Shown here one piece after another: positions 1 to 6,447 of a stretch of DNA of 9,212 bases. This DNA is from Deltaproteobacteria bacterium (GTDB lineage: Bacteria; Desulfobacterota_B; Binatia; UBA9968), in contig VBKY01000238.1 in assembly GCA_005879255.1 (NCBI GenBank), forward strand, positions 1 to 9,212, in the 5' to 3' direction. The notes beneath the pieces were generated by a model. It made no database searches, had not been told where the DNA came from, and worked only from the letters and a program-made list of their open reading frames with translations. The position numbers and the translations under genes were made by a program. How positions within the stretch are numbered: the first letter of the stretch is position 1; every line of letters starts with the position of its first letter.

Positions 1-1
1 C

Positions 2-91
2 GGGCTGGAAGCGCTGTGGGCTTGCCTCACTTACAATATTTGCCAATGGATTCGTCTTTGTTGGAAACCACAACGGCTGGCTCATGCGTAG
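2..91 (+). other. Possible C-terminal tail of a transposase-like ORF (partial, left edge)
   Basis: This frame is open from the left edge and ends at a TAG at 89-91. It would encode 29 residues ending a longer protein. The tail is rich in Trp, Leu and Arg (it contains ALWACLTYNICQWIRL), which resembles the ends of DDE transposases, where a helical stretch with Tyr-Asn and Trp-Ile-Arg closes the protein. No catalytic residue is inside the window. Another frame (1-102) is also open to the edge, so the choice rests only on composition. If real, the gene enters from the left on the plus strand and converges on the mod operon. A chance ORF is quite possible. Confidence 0.22.
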
Positions 92-445
92 CAGCGAATT
101 AAAAACACAAACCCTCTGATGCTGACCGGGACCAGAACACAGGGGCCATGCGCCTTTGATGGAGGGCCTAAAATTCTTCATCACTGATAGACTAACGTAG
201 TGCATCGCAAAAAATCTCAACTCGGCAAAATCAACCCCTATGCTTACCCGAATTTTTCACACCTTCAGGGGGATAGAGGGGGATTTGTGTGCGGCTTCAA
301 CCAGTGCCATGGTTTGGAGTTTTTAAATGAACTTCTGAGACACCACACCAGATGCAGAGCAGGTTTTCGACTGATGACTTTGACCGGCCCAATCTGACGC
401 TGACGGCTGCCGGTGTCAAGAAATTCATCGACCAAAAGTTTTGTA
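92..445. other. Gene-poor stretch downstream of modC
   Basis: I see no convincing gene here. ORFs in both strands are short, lack Shine-Dalgarno sequences and have no recognisable motifs. Base composition is visibly more AT-rich than in the genes to the right. The stretch holds an 8-bp direct repeat (AGGGGGAT at 267-274 and 277-284). No classical terminator (GC hairpin followed by a T run) follows the modC stop on the minus strand. It may contain the end of an insertion element if the 2-91 ORF is a transposase tail, but I could not find a pair of inverted repeats. Confidence 0.5.
267..286. repeat. Short G-rich direct repeat
   Basis: AGGGGGAT occurs at 267-274 and again at 277-284, with a period of 10 bp. 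Read on the minus strand it gives two CCCCCT blocks. This resembles part of the dispersed AATCCCCCT-type intergenic repeats seen in several bacterial genomes, but the G-rich complementary arm that usually closes such hairpins is not evident. It may be a decayed fragment or chance. Confidence 0.3.
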
Positions 446-1525
446 CTACAGCACGCGAAATGAGCGCGTTTTGATGATGAGAAAGACCGGAGTGCCTTCC
501 TTAAGTTCAAGCCGCGTCACCGCGCCTGACGTGAGCCGCACGAAGAATTCTTCGCCGGCGAAAACGGTGATCAGTGCCTGACCATCGACCAGCTCGATTC
601 CGTGAATGGTTCCCGCTATCACATTGCCCGCAGAAATTCCCTCCGGTCGCCGGGTGCCGATCAGAATGTCGTCGGCGCTGACGCGAATTTGCAAGGAGCG
701 ATTCGCCGGTTGGGGTAGGTAGGGGATAAACAGTTCCGTGCCGGAGCGTAGTCGCACTCGCGTCCTTCCGGCTTTGGCATCCGACTCTATGAATGTCGCC
801 GTAAAGACGTTTTCAAATTGTTCGTCGGGAATTTGCATGATCGTATGAGCAGACCTGAGCGCTTCTTGAGGAATGCCCTGAGTCACCAGCCGGCCTTGCT
901 GAATCATCAGCACCCAATCCGCCAGCGTAAGAACTTCGGTCAAATTATGCGTCACATAAATCATCGGGATGCCAAACTCATCGCGCACACGGCCGAGGTA
1001 GGGCAGGATTCTTTCCTTGAGCGCAATGTCGAGCGCTGCCAACGGTTCATCCAGCAATAGCAATTGCGGTCGCGATAAGATTGCGCGGGCCAGCGCCACC
1101 CTTTGCGCTTCGCCTCCCGAGAGCCCGGTGATGGGACGATCTAACAGTTTGCCAATCTCCAAAACTTCTAACACATGATCGATACTGATGCCTTCAGCGT
1201 TGCCGATGTCGCGATGTCGTTCCGCGCCAAATAGAATGTTCTTGCGTACTGAGAGATGAGGGAACAGAGCTCCTTCCTGGGGGACATAACCGAGTCCCCG
1301 CTGTTGCGGCGAGAGATTGAGTCCGCGCGCCGATGAGTAAAGCGTTCTCCCATTGATTTCGATTTCGCCGTCAGCGATGGGGCGCAATCCGGCGATGGCG
1401 TCGAGAAGCGTCGTCTTGCCGGCGCCCGAGGGACCGAAGATCGATGTCACCCGCGCATCGAAAGAAACATCGTATCCGGCAACGGAGTAGCATGTCAGGC
1501 CCTTTTCCCCGCGCGCAGCAGCCAC
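446..1525 (-). CDS. modC: Molybdate ABC transporter ATP-binding protein ModC
   Basis: This is the cytoplasmic ATPase of the molybdate importer; it binds ModB on the inner face of the membrane and powers uptake. The 359-residue product has all ABC hallmarks: Walker A GPSGAGKTT (31-39), Q-loop Q83, signature LSGGE (135-139), Walker B LLLLDEP with D159 and E160, and the switch His at 193 (VTHN). Residues from about 290 to the end form the TOBE/Mop-like region of ModC, an oxyanion-binding fold that separates it from other ABC ATPases. The start is a GTG at 1525, which overlaps the end of modB by 31 bp. The Shine-Dalgarno is poor, so translation is probably coupled to modB. The N-terminus is slightly short compared with typical ModC. 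It is the last gene of the regulator-modABC operon. Sulfate or iron ATPases are less likely given the modA and modB neighbours. Confidence 0.95.
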   Translation of the reverse strand: MAAARGEKGLTCYSVAGYDVSFDARVTSIFGPSGAGKTTLLDAIAGLRPIADGEIEINGRTLYSSARGLNLSPQQRGLGYVPQEGALFPHLSVRKNILFGAERHRDIGNAEGISIDHVLEVLEIGKLLDRPITGLSGGEAQRVALARAILSRPQLLLLDEPLAALDIALKERILPYLGRVRDEFGIPMIYVTHNLTEVLTLADWVLMIQQGRLVTQGIPQEALRSAHTIMQIPDEQFENVFTATFIESDAKAGRTRVRLRSGTELFIPYLPQPANRSLQIRVSADDILIGTRRPEGISAGNVIAGTIHGIELVDGQALITVFAGEEFFVRLTSGAVTRLELKEGTPVFLIIKTRSFRVL

Positions 1526-2169
1526 TCCGAGAACCAGACAAACACGAAAGCTAGAGTAACCGTGATTCCCAGTAGGACATAAGCCTCCGGGTCCTTGCCG
1601 GTCTGAACGAAGTTGAAGATCGCCAGTGAAAGCGTCTGTGTCCGGCCGGGAATATTACCGGCGAGTAAGATCGTCGCACCGAATTCTCCGAGGGCGCGCG
1701 AGAAGGCGAGCAGCGCGCCGGCCACGATGCCCTTGTAGGCGAGAGGGATTGTGATAACGAAAAAAATTCGTAACCCCGACGCGCCGAGGGTTGCGGCGAT
1801 TTGCTCAAGCCGGGGATTGACTTCCGAGAAAGAGGTTCGCACCGAACGAACCAAGAGTGGAAAGGACATCACCGCCATGGCGATCAGCACACCTTTCCAG
1901 TTGAAGACGACCTCGATGCCGCGATCGTACAACCACTGCCCGATGGGGTTCCGCCTGCCGAATATTTTGAGCAGGATTAACCCTGTGGACACGGGCGGCA
2001 TGACCAGCGGGAGAAGAACGATCGTCTCGACGATGCTCTTCAACGGCCAATCCCTGCGCGCAAACAGCCAGGCTAACGCGACGCCAAACGGCAATATAAC
2101 CAGTGTGCTGGCGAGACCGACGGCGAGCGAGAAAACCGTGATATGCCAGGTTTCTACAGAGAAGATCAC
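1495..2169 (-). CDS. modB: Molybdate ABC transporter permease ModB
   Basis: Inner-membrane channel subunit of the molybdate importer, expected to work as a dimer with ModC. The 224-residue product shows about five to six hydrophobic segments (roughly 10-37, 46-70, 91-110, 135-156, 165-185 and 196-217). The EAA loop that docks on the ATPase lies near 122-148 (EQIAATLGASGLRIFFVITIP). It is followed by the family-typical RALGEFGATILLAGNIPGRT (158-177). The length matches the ModB family. The start is a GTG at 2169. An in-frame stop lies just upstream (2179-2181), so no earlier start is possible, and the Shine-Dalgarno is weak. It begins 23 bp after modA ends and overlaps modC at its 3' end, as expected for one transcript. 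Confidence 0.94.
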   Translation of the reverse strand: MIFSVETWHITVFSLAVGLASTLVILPFGVALAWLFARRDWPLKSIVETIVLLPLVMPPVSTGLILLKIFGRRNPIGQWLYDRGIEVVFNWKGVLIAMAVMSFPLLVRSVRTSFSEVNPRLEQIAATLGASGLRIFFVITIPLAYKGIVAGALLAFSRALGEFGATILLAGNIPGRTQTLSLAIFNFVQTGKDPEAYVLLGITVTLAFVFVWFSEWLLRAGKRA

Positions 2170-2192
2170 GATGCAATGTCATTCGGCCGTGC

Positions 2193-2969
2193 TTAGTCGA
2201 GAACCACGAAGCCGTATTTCTTGAAGGCGGTTTTGCCTGCAGGGCCCAATACGTAATTCATAAAATCACGCGCGGCCTCTTTTTTCTTCGATTCTTTGAC
2301 GATCGCCAGCGGATAAGTTATTTTCGGACCCTTTTCAATCGGCACTTCGAACACGGTCTTCACCTTTTGCGAAATTGCCGCGTCGGTCTTGTACACGAAA
2401 CCCGCTTCCACGTTGCCGGACTCCACCGAGGCCAGGGTCGCGCGAACATCCAACACAGGAACAATTTTCGGCTTCAGCTTGTCCCACAAGCCTTCGTCGG
2501 CGAGATACTTGCTGGTATAGACGCCCACGGGAACAGCCGCCGGATCCGCTAAAGCGATTTTTTTGACTTCAGGCTTCATCAAATCTTTGGGTGACGCAAC
2601 TGAAAGCTTGGAGTTTGCAGGAACAATCACGACCAGCTGATTCGAAAGTAGATTTTTCCGAGTGCCGGGTTCGAGACGGCCATTTTTTTCGAGGAGATCC
2701 ATCTGCGCTAGATCGGCGGAGAAAAAAATATCCGCCGGCGCGCCTTCATCGATCTGACGCGCCAAAAAGTTGGAAGGTCCAAGGGTAAGAGCAAGCTTAT
2801 GCTTGCTCTTTAATTGGTACGCTTTGCCGATGTCCCTCAGAACGTCTGTGAGACTGGCGGCAGCGGAGACGAGCACTTCGTCGGCTCGAGCGGAAACTTC
2901 CGCCGACAGCATAAACAGAATCACGGTCAACCAGGAAAATGCCATCCTCGCAAACTTGCTGATCGTCAT
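2193..2969 (-). CDS. modA: Molybdate-binding periplasmic protein ModA
   Basis: Captures molybdate (and usually tungstate) in the periplasm and delivers it to ModBC. The 258-residue product starts with a Sec signal peptide: basic N-region, hydrophobic core at about 10-22, and a likely cleavage after ARA at residue 29. The mature protein opens with VLVSAAASLTDVL, the classic ModA start carrying a ligand Ser. It continues with GPSNFLARQIDEGAPADIFFSA (about 64-85), ADPAAVPVG (141-149) and AGFVYKTDA (189-197), where the Tyr is the expected fourth ligand region. The usual GSSG at the second ligand site reads GPSN here. The start is ATG 2969; an internal Met at residue 9 is a weaker choice because its purine stretch abuts the codon. 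The gene lies 59 bp after the regulator and 23 bp before modB. Confidence 0.95.
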   Translation of the reverse strand: MTISKFARMAFSWLTVILFMLSAEVSARADEVLVSAAASLTDVLRDIGKAYQLKSKHKLALTLGPSNFLARQIDEGAPADIFFSADLAQMDLLEKNGRLEPGTRKNLLSNQLVVIVPANSKLSVASPKDLMKPEVKKIALADPAAVPVGVYTSKYLADEGLWDKLKPKIVPVLDVRATLASVESGNVEAGFVYKTDAAISQKVKTVFEVPIEKGPKITYPLAIVKESKKKEAARDFMNYVLGPAGKTAFKKYGFVVLD

Positions 2970-3028
2970 TTGAATTCAACCCCGACTGTTCTACCGATGA
3001 TTCCGTTAACAAGAATGCCCGCGTTAGT

Positions 3029-4213
3029 CTAAGGCGTCATCTCGACGACTTTGCCGCTCTCGCGGGTATCATAACCGCCGAGCGCCTCAAGCTCTTCTCT
3101 AAACGGTTTGCTGACGATCGTATCGAGCAGCGTTCTTAGGCCCGGCAAATTTTCATAATGCGCCTTTGGAATAATGAGGTCGTAGCGCTCGCGTTGCATT
3201 GGAATGAAATCGAGACCGCAGATCGCGGCCGCGGAGCGCACGCCGACGCCGGCGTCCGCCAAACCCACCTTCACGCGTGAGGCGACTTCGAGGTGCGACA
3301 AAACTTCGTCACCGTATCCCTTGACGCGCGCCGTTGGTATGCCCGCCGTCTGCAGTTGCCGGTCGAGCAGGCGGCGGGCGCCTGACCCTTTCTCCCGGTT
3401 GACGAGTCTTACATTTGGACGCGTCAGGTCGGCGACTTCGCGTATTCTCTTCGGATTGCCGTGTCTCACGATCAACCCTTCTTCCCAGTGAGCGAAAGTG
3501 ACTGCCATGCAGTCCATGTCGCGGAGACTGCGCTGCAAATCAGGACGATTCCAAACTCCGGAACGTTCGTCGGCTAAGTGCACTCCTGCCGCGTGAACCT
3601 CTCCCCGTTTGAGTGCGCCGAGGGCGATGCTGTTGCCCATAAGGCAAGGCACGAGATTGTCTTTGTCGTGTTTTCTCAAGTGCTCGGCGGCAAGAAACAT
3701 CGCGGGATCGCAACCGGCAACGACGATTTTCCGCCGGACCGTCTCGCGATCTTTGAGCAGCTTCACTTTGACACGTTTGTTCTTTGGTGACGCAGCGATG
3801 ATGAGACCGTCGGCGGTGGCCCTTAAGCTCATTAGTTCACCGACGCCATCCAGCGGCCGGACCAGCAAACGGTCGCCGATTTGAGTGAGTTGAGCCCGCA
3901 GCGGGCCAGCGCCATCCGGAAGCGAGCCCATAAGTTCGCCCTCAACGACCTCCCCGCCGCTCTTGATGCTGAACAAATCGTCCACTCGACAGCGCAGCGC
4001 CCGGGCAAGGTGGAGAGCGACGGAAGTAGCAGGGGAGTACTGGTTCGCTTCCACGGCGGACACCGCCTGGCGTGTGATACCGGCCAAATCGGCGAGCTGC
4101 TTTTGCGACAAACCAAGGGCCTGGCGCTTCTCGCGCAATCGATTTTCATATTCCGGCGGGTTTTGTGATTCTTGTTTGAGAGCCATAATACCTAACATAA
4201 AGTCAGATATCAT
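3029..4213 (-). CDS. XRE-type HTH regulator fused to PBP-like domain, probable molybdate-responsive regulator
   Basis: The 394-residue product has two parts. Residues about 24-82 form an XRE/Cro-type helix-turn-helix (RQALGLSQKQLADLAGITRQ, then AVSAVEANQYSPATSVALHLA). Residues about 163-384 are a periplasmic-binding-protein-like domain without signal peptide (PF12727-like), with the typical VNREKGSGARRLLDRQL (271-287) and the GYGDEVLSHLEVASRVKVGLADAGVGVR stretch (299-326). This domain is related to molybdate/tungstate binding proteins, so the protein probably senses oxyanion or molybdenum-cofactor status and controls the mod genes just downstream. It replaces the LysR-type ModE, which is absent here. 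ATG 4213 is chosen as the first start. An ATG at 4186 (residue 10), preceded by AGG, is a good alternative. Inverted repeats right upstream could be its own operator. Confidence 0.85.
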   Translation of the reverse strand: MISDFMLGIMALKQESQNPPEYENRLREKRQALGLSQKQLADLAGITRQAVSAVEANQYSPATSVALHLARALRCRVDDLFSIKSGGEVVEGELMGSLPDGAGPLRAQLTQIGDRLLVRPLDGVGELMSLRATADGLIIAASPKNKRVKVKLLKDRETVRRKIVVAGCDPAMFLAAEHLRKHDKDNLVPCLMGNSIALGALKRGEVHAAGVHLADERSGVWNRPDLQRSLRDMDCMAVTFAHWEEGLIVRHGNPKRIREVADLTRPNVRLVNREKGSGARRLLDRQLQTAGIPTARVKGYGDEVLSHLEVASRVKVGLADAGVGVRSAAAICGLDFIPMQRERYDLIIPKAHYENLPGLRTLLDTIVSKPFREELEALGGYDTRESGKVVEMTP

Positions 4214-4221
4214 GGCGGAAT

Positions 4222-4248
4222 GATTGGTTCAATCGTTATAGGTCGATT
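4222..4248. promoter_or_regulatory. Overlapping inverted repeats upstream of the regulator gene (candidate operator/promoter)
   Basis: Two perfect 5-bp inverted repeats share bases. GATTG (4222-4226) and CAATC (4230-4234) are separated by GTT. AATCG (4231-4235) and CGATT (4244-4248) are separated by 8 bp. They begin 9 bp before the regulator's ATG. On the minus strand the overlap contains TATAAC (4240-4235), a plausible -10 box, but no good -35 lies at the right distance. An XRE-type protein binding here would give autoregulation of the whole mod operon. The half-site CGTTATA also resembles one arm of the ModE box, but no ModE is encoded nearby. Confidence 0.35.
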
Positions 4249-4277
4249 CCCCACAAGTTTGCTGCGTTGTCCGAAGT

Positions 4278-4340
4278 CCGTCATTCCCGCATGCTTTAAG
4301 CGGTGGTTCGACTGAGCTCACCACAGGCGCGTTCGGAACT
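4278..4340. repeat. Remnants of dispersed intergenic repeats
   Basis: CGTCATTCCCGCATGCTTTAAGCGG (4279-4303) forms a small hairpin with arms CCGC and GCGG. It closely resembles the widespread dispersed repeat built on GTCATTCCCGCATG and a TAGCGGGAAT complement. It is directly followed by GGTTCGACTGAGCTCACCAC (4305-4324), which on the opposite strand resembles a second common dispersed element (GTGGTGAGCTTGTCGAACC). Both copies are imperfect, which suggests decayed insertions placed head to tail in the gap between two operons. The likeness is from memory of such repeats; only the local palindrome is directly visible. Apart from these elements, the possible operator and one hairpin, the 253-bp gap 4214-4466 shows nothing else. 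Confidence 0.4.
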
Positions 4341-4444
4341 AGACCCCGGGGTGATCCCTTTAAGACAAATCTCATCGCCGAGTTCGCTAACCGCAGTTGC
4401 CGCGGGGTCTGTCATTGTTGGAGGAACCGATATGAGAGTTGCTG

Positions 4445-4457
4445 GGCGGTGTCCGCC
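4445..4457 (-). terminator. Hairpin just downstream of the MNIO cluster (weak terminator candidate)
   Basis: GGCGG (4445-4449) and CCGCC (4453-4457) form a perfect 5-bp GC stem with a 3-base loop, 9 bp after the stop codon of the 82-residue protein gene on the minus strand. No run of T follows on that strand, so it is not a standard intrinsic terminator. It could stabilise the 3' end of the transcript or act with Rho. Confidence 0.25.
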
Positions 4458-4466
4458 GCGTTTTGA

Positions 4467-4715
4467 TTATCGTCGCCGGAGCCAGCGAGTCAGATTCGAG
4501 TCGGGTTTTCTCGGCGGACGCGAAGCCCTTTTCCGGGCGAAGCTCGCACTAGCAAGTTCAAGCCCGACAAAATCGATCTTTTCAAGCGCCGCGCATTCCT
4601 CGTCGGTTAGTCCGGCGTTTGAAGCTTCTCGCCGTGCGTCGGCGAGAAAACGAGAGCGTGCGTTGTCGTCGACGTAAAGCTTAGCGAGGAACGCTTCAAA
4701 CTTCTGTGCGCTCAT
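4467..4715 (-). CDS. Small helical protein, possible partner of the MNIO (DUF692) enzyme
   Basis: An 82-residue soluble protein of no firmly recognised family. Residues 5-62 look like three to four helices, with the pattern FLADARREASNAGLTDEE (23-40) followed by CAALEKIDFVGLELASASFA. This F-L-x-D...A-G-L-T-x-E-E layout resembles the small helical LigA / Nif11 / Os1348 group of RiPP-cluster and dioxygenase-associated proteins. The tail (61-82) is strongly basic and probably flexible (KRASRPPRKP, then ending WLRRRR-like). Its ATG overlaps the stop of the DUF692 gene in an ATGA, with GAGG upstream, so the two are translated together. Known MNIO enzymes usually need a partner protein that presents the substrate, and this is the obvious candidate. 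It could alternatively be a second substrate or a leader-like peptide, but it holds only one Cys (C41). Confidence 0.72.
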   Translation of the reverse strand: MSAQKFEAFLAKLYVDDNARSRFLADARREASNAGLTDEECAALEKIDFVGLELASASFARKRASRPPRKPDSNLTRWLRRR

Positions 4716-5566
4716 GCTGCCTCTGATAACCGCTTTGCTCGCCCGCGCCGCAGCGCGTCACGGGCCCGGTCGAGTTGATTCAACAGAATCCCGATTGGCG
4801 GATATCGACCGTCACGTTCGAGGATCACGGTCAGTGGATGAGCCATCTTTGTCCCGATGTATTCCAAGAGAGCGTACACGGCTTCGGGCACATCCTGCAG
4901 ATGATCGTCGAGCAGACGGCGCTCGTCGGTGGTTTTCGCTTTGATCCAACGCCCGCCGGCCAGGTGGATGGCGTGTATTTTTTCTTGAGGCATCCGATCG
5001 GTGAAGTCATACGGATCGAAGCCGAAGTTGACTGAATTCGCATAGAGATTGTGCAGATCGAGAAGCAGCGCGCAGTTTGCCGCGGCGAGAATGTCGCGGG
5101 TCCAATCCGCTTCGCTCAGCGTGCTCCCCTGCGGGTCGATCAGCGTGGCGATATTTTCGACGAGCGGAAGGACTCCGATAATTTTTCTGGCGGCGGCCAG
5201 GTTTCGCGCCGCGCCGTCGATGGTCGTGGCTGTTCGGGGCGGCGCGGCGAGATGGCCGATTTCAATTCCACCGCCTCTGACAAAGGCCAAATGCTCCGAC
5301 CAAAATTCCGGCTGGATTTCCTCGACGAGCCGAGCCGTTTGCTCCAATCGTGTCGCCTCCACGGAAATCGAAGACGCGAGACCGAGGCTGACTCCATGTA
5401 GCGCAACTGGTACCTGGATCGCCAGAGTTTTTAGCGCACGCCGTTTTGATTTCGGAGCGTCGAAATAATCGTCGGCAATCACTTCGACGACATCGATGCG
5501 GTTGAGATTCGATAGTATTCCAGCGGCGAGCTCAGGGCGCCAGCCCAGTCCGAAACGATCATTCAT
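4712..5566 (-). CDS. DUF692 / MNIO family multinuclear non-heme iron oxidase
   Basis: A 284-residue TIM-barrel enzyme of the DUF692 (MbnB/TglHI-like) family. Known members use two or three iron ions and O2 to remodel Cys, Asp or other residues in ribosomal peptides. Visible family signatures, in order: GLGWRPELA (6-14), VEVIADDYFD (27-36), LHGVSLGLASS (56-66), SEHLAF (90-95), PLVENIAT (134-141), LLLDLHNLYANSVNFG (167-182), IHAIHLAGG (197-205), DDHLQDVPEAVYALL (220-234) and VILERDG (247-253). These supply the expected metal-binding His, Glu, Asn and Asp positions (for example H57, H92, E137, D170, H201, D221/H222 and E250), so the enzyme looks intact. The start ATG 5566 has GGGAG seven bases upstream, lying across the end of the preceding gene. 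It sits 3 bp after the Cys-rich membrane protein gene and overlaps the next gene by 4 bp. The tail of that membrane protein is its likely substrate; this is inference. Confidence 0.9.
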   Translation of the reverse strand: MNDRFGLGWRPELAAGILSNLNRIDVVEVIADDYFDAPKSKRRALKTLAIQVPVALHGVSLGLASSISVEATRLEQTARLVEEIQPEFWSEHLAFVRGGGIEIGHLAAPPRTATTIDGAARNLAAARKIIGVLPLVENIATLIDPQGSTLSEADWTRDILAAANCALLLDLHNLYANSVNFGFDPYDFTDRMPQEKIHAIHLAGGRWIKAKTTDERRLLDDHLQDVPEAVYALLEYIGTKMAHPLTVILERDGRYPPIGILLNQLDRARDALRRGRAKRLSEAA

Positions 5567-5569
5567 TGT

Positions 5570-6442
5570 TTAACTCCCACCGCACCCGCCGCAGCCGCCA
5601 CCGCCGCCGCAAGATGAGCCGCAGCTCGATCCGCAAGCGGAACCGCAGCTGCTCGTCGAAGAAGCCGAACTTTTCGGTTGGAACTGCTTCGCGTAAGGGA
5701 ATGAAACTGCCGGGAGGGCTCCCAGTCCGAATATTGCCATCAACAACGCGGCATCGGCAGTTTCGCCGCCGGGGCGAAGCATCGCGGCGCGAGCTTTCAA
5801 GGACGAGAACAGGTTACGCAAGTCCGCCAACAGCGCATCGCCGCGGCGTGTCCGCAATGGATTGTGCACCCGTATCGCGATGAAAACAAAAAACACCGCG
5901 AGTAGAACCAGGAAAAATATATTGGTGCGGCCGCGTTGGAGCGCGATGAGGATCTTAAGCGCGGCCACGCCGCTCAAGAGGATGACGGCGACGCAGAGAC
6001 GCCACAGCCGAGCGCGCAGAACGGACTCATCCGGTATGAGCCCGAGCCGCTGGAGAGCGTCTCTATATTCTTCGCAGGTCGATAGAATTGCCGGGCTGGT
6101 GAATGCCGACGATGCTTTAGCGCGAAATCTGAAATGCTGGAGCAAGGCTTTTTCAATGGGGCGGCGGACAATATTTACGGCGCTCTGATTGACATCGACA
6201 AGCTGATCGTCCGTCATTTGAAGCAAACCGCGGTCGATCAGCGATACCGTCGCGACTCTGATGACTTCCGGTCCGCCGCCGCGTAGATAGGCGAGCAAAT
6301 AGGGGTCCGAGTAGTCGATTCGCGGCGCGTCGGCCGCCTCGGAAACTTGCCGGGCAAGCCAGAGAATAAGGATGGTGAATACGCCCAAGACCACATAAAA
6401 AATCAAGAATTGAGGTCCAGGCAGATCGAAAGGATTCGGCAT
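5570..6442 (-). CDS. TIGR04222-type membrane protein with Gly/Ser/Cys-rich C-terminal tail
   Basis: A 290-residue protein with hydrophobic segments at about 12-30, 147-167 and 174-192, and a fourth weaker one at about 231-249. The soluble part between the first two contains YLLAYLRGGGPEVIRVATVS (48-67) and LIDRGLLQ, typical of the TIGR04222 domain. Members of that family commonly end in low-complexity Gly/Cys tails and are often encoded beside DUF692 genes. Here the tail from about 258 to 290 is almost only Ser, Gly and Cys, with six cysteines at 266, 270, 274, 278, 284 and 287. The first four are spaced exactly four apart. The next gene is the MNIO, 3 bp away, so oxidation or other modification of this tail is the leading hypothesis. 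Metal binding by the thiols is an alternative. The start ATG 6442 lies 5 bp after the preceding stop. Confidence 0.85.
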   Translation of the reverse strand: MPNPFDLPGPQFLIFYVVLGVFTILILWLARQVSEAADAPRIDYSDPYLLAYLRGGGPEVIRVATVSLIDRGLLQMTDDQLVDVNQSAVNIVRRPIEKALLQHFRFRAKASSAFTSPAILSTCEEYRDALQRLGLIPDESVLRARLWRLCVAVILLSGVAALKILIALQRGRTNIFFLVLLAVFFVFIAIRVHNPLRTRRGDALLADLRNLFSSLKARAAMLRPGGETADAALLMAIFGLGALPAVSFPYAKQFQPKSSASSTSSCGSACGSSCGSSCGGGGGCGGCGGS

Positions 6443-6447
6443 GATCG

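Noticed and set aside
452..471. ACGCG/CGCGT inverted repeat at the end of modC as a terminator
   Set aside because: The stem is short, lies inside the coding region before the stop and has no following T run on the minus strand.
352..474. 40-codon plus-strand ORF (ATG 352) with fairly protein-like composition
   Set aside because: No Shine-Dalgarno, no recognised family, and the 3' end runs into modC in antisense.
265..510. 81-codon minus-strand ORF overlapping the 3' end of modC
   Set aside because: Out of frame with modC, with no start signal and no known motif; the overlap with a certain gene makes it unlikely.
1751..2224. 157-codon plus-strand ORF opposite modB
   Set aside because: It lies wholly across modB and the end of modA in antisense, has no recognisable motif, and the opposite strand encodes an unmistakable permease.
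4231..4248. Classical ModE box upstream of the regulator
   Set aside because: Only one arm (CGTTATA) looks like the ModE half-site. The second arm does not match, and no ModE-type protein is encoded here.
4303..4677. 124-codon plus-strand ORF across the gap and the 82-residue protein gene
   Set aside because: Ser/Arg-rich composition typical of an antisense frame. The minus-strand gene has ATGA coupling to the MNIO gene and a helical pattern, so it is the better call.
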